Assembly: GCA_021186555.1 (NCBI GenBank)
Contig: JAJKFL010000002.1
Span: 2,426,501 to 2,490,500 of the forward strand
Source: Reticulitermes speratus
Taxonomy: Eukaryota; Arthropoda; Insecta; Blattodea; Rhinotermitidae
Direction: 5' to 3'
DNA: 64,000 bases
Shown here: piece after piece, positions 32,985-43,210 of the stretch
Layout: each line of letters opens with the position of its first letter
Position numbering within the stretch: the first letter of the stretch is position 1
Translations under genes and position numbers: made by a program
Notes under the pieces: model-generated
What the model was told of the DNA's origin: nothing
Seen by the model: the letters and a program-made list of their open reading frames with translations, nothing else
The model's database searches: none

Positions 32985-33183
32985 TATACAGGGGGGGAGC
33001 AGAGGTATAGCTCCACTCATTCTTAACCTCGGTACTAAATTGAGGTGAGTGGTCAGCTTCACGCCAAAGCAGCTTTATGCCAAAGACAAGAACCCCGGAC
33101 GCCCATTGAATATCTTGCCCCTGCAGTGACTCGAACCCCGGAATCGCAGCCAGTGGCCTAATGCTATACCCACTGCGTTGAAG
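32985..33183 (-). mobile_element. SINE-D-related copy, strongly diverged
   Basis: On the minus strand a B-box-like GGGGTTCGAGTCACTGC is followed by CCGGGGTTCTTG, ATAAAGCTGCTTTGGCGTG, CTGACCACTCACCTC, ACCGAGGTTAAGAATGAGTGG and GCTATACCTCTGCTCCCC, the order of SINE-D. Related most closely to the copies at 31328 and 56104 (GAGTGGAGCTATACCTC). Confidence 0.6.
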
Positions 33184-33597
33184 CAGAATTAACTATTACG
33201 TAGAAAGAACCGTGCGAGGACGCACTTTCAGGTTTAACAGACGCAGGTCTGTTGGAACAGCAATGTAAGGCGACCTCAGTCGTCACTCATTGACCTCACT
33301 CCTTTTTCTCTGTGTTATAATTAATTCATAACCATCAGTTTTCCAAGGATTCCCCATAAAGCCGAGTCTAATGACCCACACGTGCTTATGCAGCACCTTC
33401 CTGTTTATTCAGTTTGTCCTTCCGGCGAAGAAAGTTTTGTTGCTATATCTCTTCTTTGTCACTCACGGCCACTAACTAGACGAACTGCACAGTTGACTAC
33501 TAAGCCCAAAGCACAAGGAGTTTTTTATTCTTCTCACCCGCGGGTTTTCTGTGAGATGAGCTTTTGGGGCACGGATAATGGCTTTCCGTCTCCAGCA
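33184..33597. other. Unique sequence
   Basis: No gene. An 84-codon frame at 33382-33636 runs into the array and has no family match. Confidence 0.4.
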
Positions 33598-36213
33598 GAT
33601 GTAGGTACAGGCAAATGGACATACAGACAGATGTAGGTATAGGCAAATGGACATACAGACAGATGTAGGTACAGGCAAATGGACATACAGACAGATGTAG
33701 GTACAGGCAAATGGACATACAGACAGATGTAGGTACATGCAAATGGACATACAGACAGATGTAGGTACAGCAAATGGACATACAGACAGATGTAGGTACA
33801 GGCAAATGGACATACAGACAGATGTAGGTACAGGCAAATGGATATACAGACAGATGTAGGTAAGGCAAATGGACATACAGACAGATGTAGGTATAAGGCA
33901 AATGGACATACAGACAGATGTAGGTACAGGCAAATGGACATACAGACAGATGTAGGTACAGGCAAATGGACATACAGACAGATGTAGGTACAGGCAAATG
34001 GACATACAGACAGATGTAGGTACAGGCAAATGGACATACAGACAGATGTAGGTACAGGCAAATGGACATACAGACAGATGTAGGTATAGGCAAATGGACA
34101 TACAGACAGATGTAGGTACATGCAAATGGACATACAGACAGATGTAGGTACAGGCAAATGGACATACAGACAGATGTAGGTAATGCAAATGGACATACAG
34201 ACAGATGTAGGTACATGCAAATGGACATACAGACAGATGTAGGTACAGGCAAATGGATACAGACAGATGTAGGTAAGGCAAATGGACATACAGACAGATG
34301 TAGGTACAGGCAAATGGACATACAGACAGATGTAGGTACAGGACAAATAGACATACAGACAGATGAGGTATAGGCAATGGACATACAGACAGATGTAGGT
34401 ACAGACAAATGGACATACAGACAGATGTAGGTACAGGCAAATGGACAACAGACAGATGTAGGTACAGACAAATGGACATACAGACAGATGTAGGTACAGG
34501 CAAATGGACATACAGAAAGATGTAGGTACAGGCAAATGGACATACAGACAGACATAGGTACAGGCAAATGGACATACAGAAAGATGTAGGTACAGGCAAA
34601 TGGACATACAGACAGATGTAGGTACAGGCAAATGGACATACAGACAGATGTAGGTACAGGCAAATGGACATAGACAAGATGTAGGTACAGGCAAATGGAC
34701 ATACAGACAGATGTAGGTACAGGCAAATGGACATACAGACAGATGTAGGTACAGGACAAATGGACATACAGACAGATGTAGGTATAGGCAAATGGACATA
34801 CAGACAGATGTAGGTACAGGCAAATGGACATACAGACAGATGTAGTAAGGCAAATGACATTCATGAAAGATGTGGTACAGGCAAATGGGCATACAAACCA
34901 AGTAGTACGCAAATGGATAAGACAGATTAGTATCAGGCAAGGACATACAACAGATGTAGGTAAGCAATGACATACAGACCATGTAGTACAGCAATGACAT
35001 ACGACGCATTAGTACATGCAATGGCCATACAGAGATGTAGTTTAGGCAAATGACATACAGACGAATGTAGTACAGCAAATGACATACCACAGACTTAGGT
35101 ACAGCAAATAGGAATTTTACAGACAGACGTAGTTAAGCAAATGACATACAGACAGATGTAGTAAAGCAAATGACATAAGACATAGGTACAGCAATGTAAA
35201 CAGACAGATGTAGACAGGCAAATGTGACATACAACAGATTAGTACAGCAAATGGACATACAGACAGATTTAGTACAGCAAATTGGACATACAGACAATGT
35301 AGCTCACAGGCAAATTGGACATACGAACAGATTTTTGTAATAGCACATGGACATACGAACAGATGTAGTAATGCAAATGCTTACAGACAGATGTAGTACA
35401 GCAAATGAAACAACAAATAAAGTATAGGCAAATGGACATACCGCATGATGTTAGGACATGCAATGGACTACAGACAGATGTAGGTACAGGCACATAAGGA
35501 CATACAGACAGATTAAGGTATAGCAATTGGCACATCAGACAGATGTAGGTACAGGCAAATGGACAACAGAACTGTACGGTACAGCAATAGAATCCAGTAC
35601 AGATGTAGTAATGCAAATTGACATACAGAAGATGTAGTACAACAATGACATACAGCAATGTGTACGCATGACATGACAGACAGATGGGTACAGGCAAATG
35701 ACATCAGAGATGAGTAGTACAGGCAATGGACTACAAAGATGTATGGTACAGCAAATGGCATACAACAGACAAGTACAGCAAGTGACCTACGAAAGATGAG
35801 GACGGCAAAGACCATACAGAGGTAGGTACAGCAAATGGACATACAACAGATGTAGGTATCAGCTAAATGGACATTAACAGATGTAGATAACAGCAAATGG
35901 ACATACCAGACAATGTAGGTAAGGCAAATGGACATACAGACAATGTAGGTACAGGCAATGGACATCGACAGATGTAGGTATAGCAATGACATATGACAAT
36001 TAGGTACCAGCAAATGACTAACAGACAGATGTAGGTACAGGCAAATGGACATTCAGAAAGATGTAGGTACAGGCAAATGGACATACAGACAGATGTAGGT
36101 ACAGGCAAATGGACATACAGACAGATGTAGGTATAGGCAAATGGACATACAGACAGATGTAGGTACAGGCAAATGGACATACAGACAGATGTAGGTACAG
36201 GCAAATGGACATA
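33598..36213 (+). repeat. 32-bp satellite array, about 82 copies, with an indel-ridden centre
   Basis: The unit is AGGCAAATGGACATACAGAC plus AGATGTAGGTAC. At 33598-34840 and 36015-36213 copies are nearly perfect. Between about 34,850 and 36,000 almost every unit has lost one or more single bases (GTAGTA for GTAGGTA, GCAATGACAT for GCAAATGGACAT). The minus strand reads as a Cys/Leu/Pro pattern in shifting frames; not a gene. Confidence 0.95.
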
Positions 36214-36257
36214 CAGACAGATTTGTTAGTAAGTAAAGCACCTGTATATTGTTACAG

Positions 36258-36733
36258 AAATTCAAACTGCTTCAAACTCCAAGTCGTCCAAAACAAGAGC
36301 TTACGCATCATTGGGGCCTATCCCAGGGGAACTCCCGTCTCCCATTTGCACGACTCCCTTAATATTGAATCTCTTCGAGACTTCATTCACCATCTGACGG
36401 TCAAATTTTATACTAAATGCCCATCTCATCCTAACCCTCCGGTCCAACAAATAGGTAATTATACACTAGCCGATCTAAACTCTGTATACAAAATCTACAA
36501 ACATAAACGACATAACATAGACTACTGTAAACCAGCTCACAACCAGGCATAGTGTTTTTTTCTCTTTTTCACTAATATTATTTTTATTTTCCCCTATTTA
36601 TAACTTTTGGTCCATGTACTCATTTTAGTTAAATTGGTTATCGGAACAATTTTTGTAATTTTTTTCCTTGTATACTGTAAATACTGTAAATTGTAATCTT
36701 CAATACATAATTATAAAATAAAAACAAATAAAA
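36258..36733 (+). pseudogene. 5'-truncated Jockey-like LINE with 12-bp target duplication
   Basis: The frame ending at 36552 contains KLQVVQNKSLRIIGAYPRGT, PVSHLHDSLNIESLRDFIH and KCPSHPNPPVQQIGNYTLAD, which is the C-terminal tail characteristic of Jockey-group non-LTR retrotransposons (QN--LR-I-GAPR-T, L-I--L---I). A stop is followed by a 3' UTR and an A-rich end (AATAAAAACAAATAAAA). ATATTGTTACAG occurs at 36246-36257 and again at 36734-36745, an exact target-site duplication that fixes both ends. The frame shown is uninterrupted, so the insertion is fairly young, but only about 100 codons of the element are present. Confidence 0.88.
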
Positions 36734-36850
36734 ATATTGTTACAGGCTACCGGCATGCAGTGTTAAACGTCGCATCATCAACTACAATGACTCGACTTGC
36801 CTACCGAAACGCACGACTAAGCGGCATTACGAAGTATTAACGCTTTACAC

Positions 36851-37140
36851 GTTCGGTCCCATGTCGTAGATTTACGGCATGTAAAAGAACCTTACGGGCA
36901 TGAATAGAACCAGTAATGCTCGTAAGCAAAATTCAGCGGCCATTTCTCACCCAAGTCTCCTGACTGGCTGCCAGATGGCTCTGGCAGTCACATCAGGATT
37001 GAGTAGAACAGCGCGGCCAGTGAGCTGGTCACTCACTGCCACAAATGCACAAGACCAAGTAACCTCGGAAAGAGGAGGCCCAAGCCCATACAGGGCTGTC
37101 GAGCCATGGTTATTATTATTATTATTATTATATTATTACT
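36851..37140 (+). mobile_element. SINE-E, 5'-truncated
   Basis: It starts at CGGTCCCATGTCGTAGATTT and follows SINE-E (41007) through AAGAACCTTACGGGCATG, CTCACCCAAGTCTCCTGACT, AACCTCGGAAAGAGGAGGCC and GGGCTGTCGAGCCATGG into an ATT microsatellite. The tRNA-like head is missing. Confidence 0.85.
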
Positions 37141-37732
37141 AACGCATTACACGTAGATTAGATAAACAGAATGGACTTACCAAATACTGATAAGCATGCA
37201 AGCGACAAACGTGTCAGCGTAGGCTGCTGAAGTCGTTTCATTTGCATTATGTCCAGCATTAAGATAACAGCGATATGTAAGTTAGCGTTATGTGCTGAAA
37301 CTGAACAAACGGCAGTCACTTTTACATTCCGATTTCATGTCACATTCTGTCGGCCAAATAAGCAGGAAATATAAGCAACACACAGAAGGTATTGCTTTAT
37401 TACAGAGGTGCGCAAATTCCAGGGGCCAGGTCGCCCGGGCGACTAAATTTTGTACGATATTTGTGGGTCCTCAGGATGAAATGTGGTTCATGTCACACTT
37501 CCGGCACCTAGAATTTTGACATGCTGCCTACATTTTTTGAAAATTTGTGGGCCCCTGCTGTACTGTCATTCTCTTAGTGACACAGAGGACGAACAGACAT
37601 TTCGAAATTTCTGAGGCAATTTTGGTTCTACACGGGCCTACAACGTCCTATGCTAAAACTTATCGCTAATTCCATATCTCCACTTTTTAAAAAAAAACTT
37701 TTGAAGACTACAATTAATTCTCCGTAGCATGT
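37141..37732. other. Unique sequence
   Basis: No gene is recognised in this segment. Confidence 0.35.
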
Positions 37733-38322
37733 AAAGATGCCATGATAAGTGGGTCCCTGTCACCACGATAAGTGGGTCCCTGTCACCATGATAAGTGGGT
37801 CCCTGTCACCACGATAAGTCGGTCCCTGTCACCACGATAAGTCGGTCCCTGTCACCACGATAAGTAGGTCCCTGTCACCACGATAAGTCGGTCCCTGTCA
37901 CCACGATAAGTCGGTCCCTGTCACCACGATAAGTCGGTCCCTGTCACCACGATAAGTGGGTCCCTGTCACCACGATAAGTGGGTCCCTGTCACCACGATA
38001 AGTGGTCCCTGTCACCACGATAAGTCGGTCCCTGTCACCACGATAAGTCGGTCCCTGTCACCACGATAAGTCGGTCCCTGTCACCACGATAAGTCGGTCC
38101 CTGTCACCACGATAAGTCGGTCCCTGTCACCACGATAAGTGGGTCCCTGTCACCACGATAAGTGGGTCCCTGTCACCACGATAAGTCGGTCCCTGTCACC
38201 ACGATAAGTCGGTCCCTGTCACCACGATAAGTCGGTCCCTGTCACCACGATATGTCGGTCCCTGTCACCACGATAAGTCGGTCCCTGTCACCATGATAAG
38301 TCGGTCCCTGTCACCACGGCAT
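37733..38322 (+). repeat. 23-bp minisatellite, about 26 copies
   Basis: The unit is CACCACGATAAGTCGGTCCC plus TGT, with GTGGGTCCC and GTAGGTCCC variants in blocks. The last copies run into CACCACGGCATGGCGCGTCC, the 5' edge of the chimeric retroposon, so the array appears to have grown from that edge. Confidence 0.93.
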
Positions 38323-38324
38323 GG

Positions 38325-38665
38325 CGCGTCCTCAGGTTGCGGATGGAGGAACGGCCTGTGGATATGGAGGGTAGCTGCGAATACATTCAATAAGCAGTCG
38401 CGGACAGCCAACAAGGGGTGGTCCTCCAGCTTGGGGGTTGGGCGAGGTGCTAACAACTCCTCACCGTAAAACATTACCATGTTACGAAACACCATACAGA
38501 GCCTTGGACCTGGACTGATTCTTTGGATAGGGACAGGTGGCGGGCTGTTGTGAGTGCGGTAATGAACCTTCAGGTTCCATAAAACGCGGGGAATTTCTTG
38601 ACTAGCTGACGACCTGTTAGCTTCTCAAGAAGGACTGTGCTCCATGGAGTTAGTTAGTTAGTTAA
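38325..38665 (+). mobile_element. Chimeric retroposon (second copy)
   Basis: Same order and same junction as 10825-11222: GGTTGCGGATGGAGGAACGG, CCTCCAGCTTGGGGGTTGG, TTACCATGTTACGAAACACC, then LINE-A 3' end and (AGTT)n at 38646-38663. The minus strand of the 5' part again gives a frame [15 protein letters not shown] that reads on into the 23-bp array. Confidence 0.75.
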
Positions 38666-38671
38666 TATGTA

Positions 38672-38844
38672 CAGATTCAATTCGTACCTGACAGAGAACA
38701 CAATGTGCTTCAATTAGCAGGACCTACCGGTTAATGCAGCAAAGGGAAATACTGGCTGTATATTGTGAGTCCTAGGAAGCACATAAATACACTGTGTGGG
38801 CAGAATGTATGTGGTACATATAGTTACCACCAGGCTTTAATTAA
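38672..38844 (+). mobile_element. Solo, diverged TTAA-element copy (copy 4 of the family)
   Basis: One single 114-bp-like unit is followed by the family tail: GGTTAATGC, GGCTGTATATTGTGAG, CACATAAATACACTGTGTGG, GTGGTACATATAGTTACCACC and GGCTTTAATTAA. It shows what the element looks like without amplification, so the tandem array is secondary. Confidence 0.6.
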
Positions 38845-39527
38845 CTGCCTTTCCAGTGTTATTCTTCGCGCTGTGCACGCCTGGATTCAAACACTTCAAA
38901 TTACTGTGTACAAGTTAGCACTACCCCACGCAGTAGATACGTAACACTCGTCAAGTCTTTTCTACCGCAAATCCCCACTTAAAGCTTGGCAAGTATATCA
39001 TTCAGTCACAATCAGGTCCTAATATTCTAAGTAGCCTTGAAATTAATTCACGTAAGAGACAATGGTGTGCGAAGCAGTAGGTAAAAGTGGTCATGTTGAA
39101 GGTGTGGCCGGCTTAGCCACAAGCAAAGAAGCGCCAGTATTGCACACACAATTTACGTATTACATATCACACACATTATTCACTGCCTTAAGGACAGATG
39201 AGCAATTAAGGCTAGAACATGGCTACTGCATTATCCTACATATCGTCCTCAATACAGCTGCGATTCCTGCACGTAACATATAACACACACTCTCCCCCCC
39301 CCCCCCCTGCCATGGTACTTTGCAGCTCCAGCCGACACAAACAATCATCTCCCCTTGAGAAAATCGCGAATTGTCCCCTCACTGGTAGTGCATCAGATAC
39401 CCCCGTCTCTAGTCCCCTACGAAAACAATATCAGAAGTGATCCAGCCGTCTTTACAGCAGTTTATGGAACGATCAGACTTCCCTACATAAACATACAGTT
39501 TATTTACTGGGTGTGTGCTTTCTGCAG
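38845..39527. other. Unique sequence with a C-run
   Basis: No gene. (C)n lies at 39293-39307. CTTTCTGCAG at 39518-39527 is the left target duplication of the next SINE. Confidence 0.4.
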
Positions 39528-39786
39528 CCGAGCCCGGTGGCCGTGCGTTCTAAGGCGTGGGTCTGCGGCCTCTCGCTTACTGGGGTTGCGGGTTCGAATC
39601 CCGCCGGGGGCATAGATGTCTGTCTCTTGTGAATGTTATGTGTTGTCAAGGTAGAGGTCCCTGCGTCGGGCTGATCTCGTCCAGAGGAGTCCTACCGAGT
39701 GTGGTGTGTCTGAGTATGATCGTGAAGCCTCGATAATGAGAATGCCCTGGCCAAATAGTGGCTGTTGCGCCATTGGAAAAAAAATA
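39528..39786 (+). mobile_element. SINE-C, full length, class II tRNA-derived
   Basis: The head CCGGTGGCCGTGCGTTCTAA, GGCGTGGGTCTGCGGCC and GGGTTCGAATCCCGCCGG has the layout of a Ser- or Leu-type tRNA (GTGGCCGAG-GGTC-AAGGCG plus a long variable region). The body has GATGTCTGTCTCTTGTGA, TCCAGAGGAGTCCTACCG and GTGGTGTGTCTGAGT. CTTTCTGCAG and CTTTATGCAG flank it (9 of 10 match). As in real SINEs the tRNA part no longer folds cleanly. Confidence 0.87.
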
Positions 39787-40176
39787 CTTTATGCAGAGTA
39801 ACCAAACACAGTACACAGAAGGACTGAGGATATGACGGCGGTGATGTGACGCCGTGTACTTTGGTAAAAGCATACGGCCGTTTCGGAGGAGCCTGCTGCT
39901 TCCGACGTTTATCCTGAAGATAACAAAAGAGAAACCACACAGAAAATCGTTCACAGAGCAACCTCGTCAAAGAGAACTTCCGAACGGACTGTGCAACCTG
40001 ACAGCGTCCTTACGACTCAGCACGCAGCTACACACGTGTCGTAACGAGCATCACGTGACCACGCCACTGCACAATGCCACACCACACCACAACAGGACGC
40101 TACAGCTTACGTAACAACAGCTGAATGAGTACATTCCAGTCACAGATTAGTAGCATAAGCAGTGATTGGTCTAAGC
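39787..40176. other. Unique sequence
   Basis: No gene. Open frames of 86-102 codons on both strands at 39646-40114 overlap the SINE and have no domain. Confidence 0.35.
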
Positions 40177-40696
40177 CAGCGGTATTCAACCTTTTTTGTT
40201 CGCGTACCCCCAGATATAATTTCTCTTCAACTTTGTACCCCCAAAGCTGTTGGTGCATAATTCAAGTTATGCACAGTCTATAATCTACATCTAAAATAAG
40301 TTAAATAAATTACATACAAAATAATGTATTAAATAATAAGTTTTAAATGAGAAAAAGGAGAGTCAAGCTATTAAATAACAAATATATTATTGCCTATCGT
40401 ATAAAAATTAATAAAGGAACAAAGGTATTTTAGCAAAGCAAAATTATATGCACTATGTGGAATAAAATGAAACTAGCCGCCCAGATAAGAATCGCATAAA
40501 GGAGAGAGAGAGAGAGAGAGAGAAATGGCGCTCCCAAATCGCATGTCCTTACGTCAGGGTCTCTTGTGGCTAACCCTAAATCTGGCCCTGATTATTCAGT
40601 GTTTATCATGAAATAATATTTTTTTTTATTTTACGTACCCCTAAGGTGTCTTCGCGTACCCCCGGGGGTACGCGTACCCCAGGTTGAATACCACTG
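40177..40696. mobile_element. hAT-type MITE
   Basis: The left end CAGCGGTATTCAACCTTTTT and the right end, on the other strand, CAGTGGTATTCAACCTGGGG are the typical CAGTGGTTCTCAACC terminus of hAT transposons. They are followed by GCGTACCCCC in both arms. The flanks GTCTAAGC and CTCTAGTA share TCTA, consistent with a decayed 8-bp nTCTAGAn-like duplication. The interior is AT-rich with a (GA)n run at 40503-40524 and no transposase. Confidence 0.82.
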
Positions 40697-41006
40697 CTCT
40701 AGTAAACACAACTACTGTTTACAAACAGCCACTTAATGCTCCTCCTGCGCATATAGAACGTTGCTTTAGAGCCTGAGCAAATTAAAATGTCACCTTCAGA
40801 GGTTGATTTTGTTAGCAGTGCTACTGACAGGGCTATATAATTCAGTGTACGGCCAATCAAATATCTGAAGCAACGTCTTTCAATTTCCCATCACGATTAC
40901 ATTCTAGTTACAACAGAGGGGAAATAATAAATGAATTTACTGCGTACAAATCTGTTCAGAATCGTTAGAACACACACGTACATTTCCTGACTTTAATTGC
41001 AACATA
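40697..41006. other. Unique sequence
   Basis: No gene. It ends with TAATTGCAACATA (40994-41006), the left target duplication of SINE-E. Confidence 0.4.
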
Positions 41007-41391
41007 GTCGACCTCGGTGGACTAGTGGTTAGCGTGCTCGCCACTGGACCCAAGGTTCGCGGGTTCGAGCCCGACCGAGGTCGATGGATTTTTAAGGGTG
41101 ATAAAAATCCTTCGGAGGGGAAGTAAAGCCGTCGGTCCCATGTCGTAGATTTATGGCATGTAAAAGAACCTTACGGGCATGGATAAAAATGTTACGTAAG
41201 CCTCCATTTCTCACCCAAGTCTCCTGACTGCCTACCAGATGGCTCTGGCGGACACATCAGGATCGATAGAACAGCAGCGCGGCCAGTTGGCCAGTCACCA
41301 ACTGCCACGAATGCACACGACTTAGTAACCTCGGAAAGAGGAGGCCCGAGCCCATATAGGGCTGTTGAGCCATGGTTATTATTATTATATA

Positions 41392-41783
41392 CAGGGCATA
41401 CACAAAAGAATGGTGCGGTTTCAAAGTGAATACAAAATGTATTTCTCACCTTACACGGGCACAACATACACCGTCAGCGGCGGCAACTGTCCAAGTTTCT
41501 CATTTGGTAATTACAATCCTTCAATGTGTGCACCCTGGGTCACACGACACACATCCACACGGTAATCAAACTCATCCCAGACCCGGTGTAGCATGTCCGC
41601 TGTAATGGCCATCTTTGAAACTGTCCCCGCGGTAACGCAGTAAGCACGAGAAGCGAACTGCTGGTAGCGCATGAGAAACTTGGACAGTTGCCGCCGCTGA
41701 TGGTGTATGTTGTGCCCGTGTAATGTGAGACATAAATTTTTTATTCACTTTTGAAACCGCACCATTCTTTTGTGTATGCCCTG
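41392..41783. mobile_element. Internally deleted Tc1/mariner-superfamily transposon inside SINE-E
   Basis: Terminal inverted repeats of about 115 bp start CAGGGCATACACAAAAGAAT. TA duplicates at 41390-41391 and 41784-41785. It inserted in the ATT microsatellite at the SINE 3' end. The two shorter palindromes at 60583 and 61092 share its ends. Confidence 0.9.
41511..41622 (-). pseudogene. C-terminal remnant of a Tc1/IS630-type transposase
   Basis: The minus strand encodes AITADMLHRVWDEFDYRVD then VCRVTQGAHIEGL and a stop. The pattern (VWxExDYRxDVCRxTxGAHIE, stop) is the C-terminus of many insect DDE transposases of the IS630/Tc1 group. It lacks the catalytic domain entirely; about 35 codons survive. 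It lies between the inverted repeats of the nested element, so the element is a deletion derivative of an autonomous parent. Confidence 0.72.
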
Positions 41784-41850
41784 TATATTATTATATTATA
41801 ATTGCAACATAAGGCTAAATTATTTATCTATAAATAATCAAATAAAAAAT

Positions 41851-41977
41851 GCGTCCGGCTGATCACTCGTCCAGAGGAGTCCTACCGAGTGTGGTGTGTC
41901 TGAGTGTCATCGTGAAGCCTCCATAATGAGGAGGCCCTGGCCCACTAGCAGCTGTTGCGCTATGGGGGGAAAAAATT
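41851..41977 (+). mobile_element. SINE-C, 3' part
   Basis: CCGGCTGATCACTCGTCCAG, AGGAGTCCTACCGAGTGTGG, GTGAAGCCTCCATAATGAGG and GCTGTTGCGCTATGG match the SINE-C 3' half, followed by a short A-run. The head is absent. Confidence 0.82.
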
Positions 41978-42201
41978 GAGGTATAAAACAGCACCGTGGT
42001 GTACGGATTTGTTTACATTGAGACTTTCTGGGAAAAACCACAGATAAGTTCAGTTAGAGGTTCCAGTGAAATAGGAACTCTATCTGACCGACACAAACCA
42101 CAATGCAATTCAAATCCCGAACGTAACATTTTATCAAAATCCTTCGAGTAGTTCCGGAGATAGTACAGACAGTAGTTATCCTATCACGAATTCGTGTGAC
42201 G

Positions 42202-42593
42202 TACGAGGGTTATCCAGAAAGTAAAGATACAACACGGGTGGGAGGAGAAGGAAATCACCGCAGACCATCCCGCTCACAGCCCTGACTTCGCTCCCAGCGA
42301 TTTCCATTTGTTTTTGCATGTAAAGAAACATCTGACCGGCCAGAAGTTTCACGAAGACGAAGAGGTGAAGAACAAAGTCACTATGTGGTTGCGTGCACAG
42401 GTGGCGGAGTTCTGTGACATCGGAATACAAAACCTCGTACCCAGGCTAAACAAATGCCTTGACAAATGTGGTGATTATGTTGAAAAATAGCTAAAGGCAC
42501 GTGTTAAAGAGTTTTTTTTCACTCGATTTTGTTAATAAATATTTTTAAAAAATTTTATTGCTTTTGTATCTTTACTTTCTGGACGTCCTACGT
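42202..42593 (+). mobile_element. mariner element, internally deleted
   Basis: The left end TACGAGGGTTATCCAGAAAG and the inverse of the right end TACGTAGGACGTCCAGAAAG share CCAGAAAGTAAAGATAC, giving inverted termini of about 30 bp. TCCAGAAAGTAA-like termini are common in mariner elements. The middle and N-terminal part of the transposase are deleted. Length is 392 bp against about 1.3 kb for a complete element. Confidence 0.85.
42263..42490 (+). pseudogene. mariner transposase C-terminal fragment
   Basis: In frame: DHPAHSPDFAPSDFHLF, then HVKKHLTGQKFHEDEEV, MWLRAQ, and LNKCLDKCGDYVEK with a TAG stop. HSPD-APSDxHLF holds the third catalytic Asp of the DD34D triad, and the GDYVEK end is the usual mariner C-terminus. 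The first two catalytic residues and the DNA-binding domain are missing, so it cannot transpose itself. There is no ATG in a suitable place. Confidence 0.85.
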
Positions 42594-43210
42594 ATGTGCG
42601 GGATAAGAACATATAACGAGGTAAGGACAGTCAGCGGTCGGTCACAACAGAACAAAGTCACCATCCTGTCCAATGAACTGGTACACGTGTAAACGCTGTT
42701 AGGTATGAAGTCGAAAAAGCGGTCTGACAATACCAGACAAAATGGAATTCAATGAATTTATATTTAGCACCAAGGTTAGCGGTCTTCAGGGCGCACACAG
42801 GCGTCAGCTCTTGCTTAAAGCTTTACAACTGTAGCGAGACTCAAATATAGCACGCACGGCCAACAGCATGTCTGCAGTACAACTGTCAGGAGTAACACAG
42901 GCACACAGAAACGGTCTAACAACACAACCGGCAGCAGTAACATGTGTGGTTCAGAAACTGACGAGTGTCCTCTCCAAAACAACGAACAGAAGGACACTGG
43001 CAATAACAGCCTCCGATAAGAAATGTTAATCACGCAGATACAACGAAAAGCAACAGAGAGACGTGTACACAATCTTACAAATTAATATGATGACTGTCAT
43101 CACAATAAATATTAAGACAGTCATTACACAGCGCAATGCCAATTATGCTGATACTTTAAAACTTTAAAACGTGTGACTTGTTACGGGCTTTGTCTTTCAT
43201 CAGATTCTAC
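42594..43210. other. Unique sequence
   Basis: No gene is recognised. An 85-codon minus-strand frame at 42815-43072 is rich in Cys, Leu and Val but matches nothing I know. Confidence 0.35.

Larger units (their letters stand above)
41007..41798 (+). mobile_element. SINE-E, full length, split by a nested DNA transposon
   Basis: The head GTCGACCTCGGTGGACTAGT, GGTTAGCGTGCTCGCC and GCGGGTTCGAGCCCGAC has A and B boxes. The body ends GGGCTGTTGAGCCATGG and ATT repeats. Target duplications TAATTGCAACATA lie at 40994-41006 and 41799-41811, outside the nested element, so the SINE came first. Confidence 0.9.

Noticed and set aside
33472-35090. Minus-strand open frames of 462-518 codons (VCMSICLYLHLS-like)
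   Set aside because: Product of the 32-bp satellite. The peptide changes frame wherever a unit loses a base, and three frames carry the same phrase.
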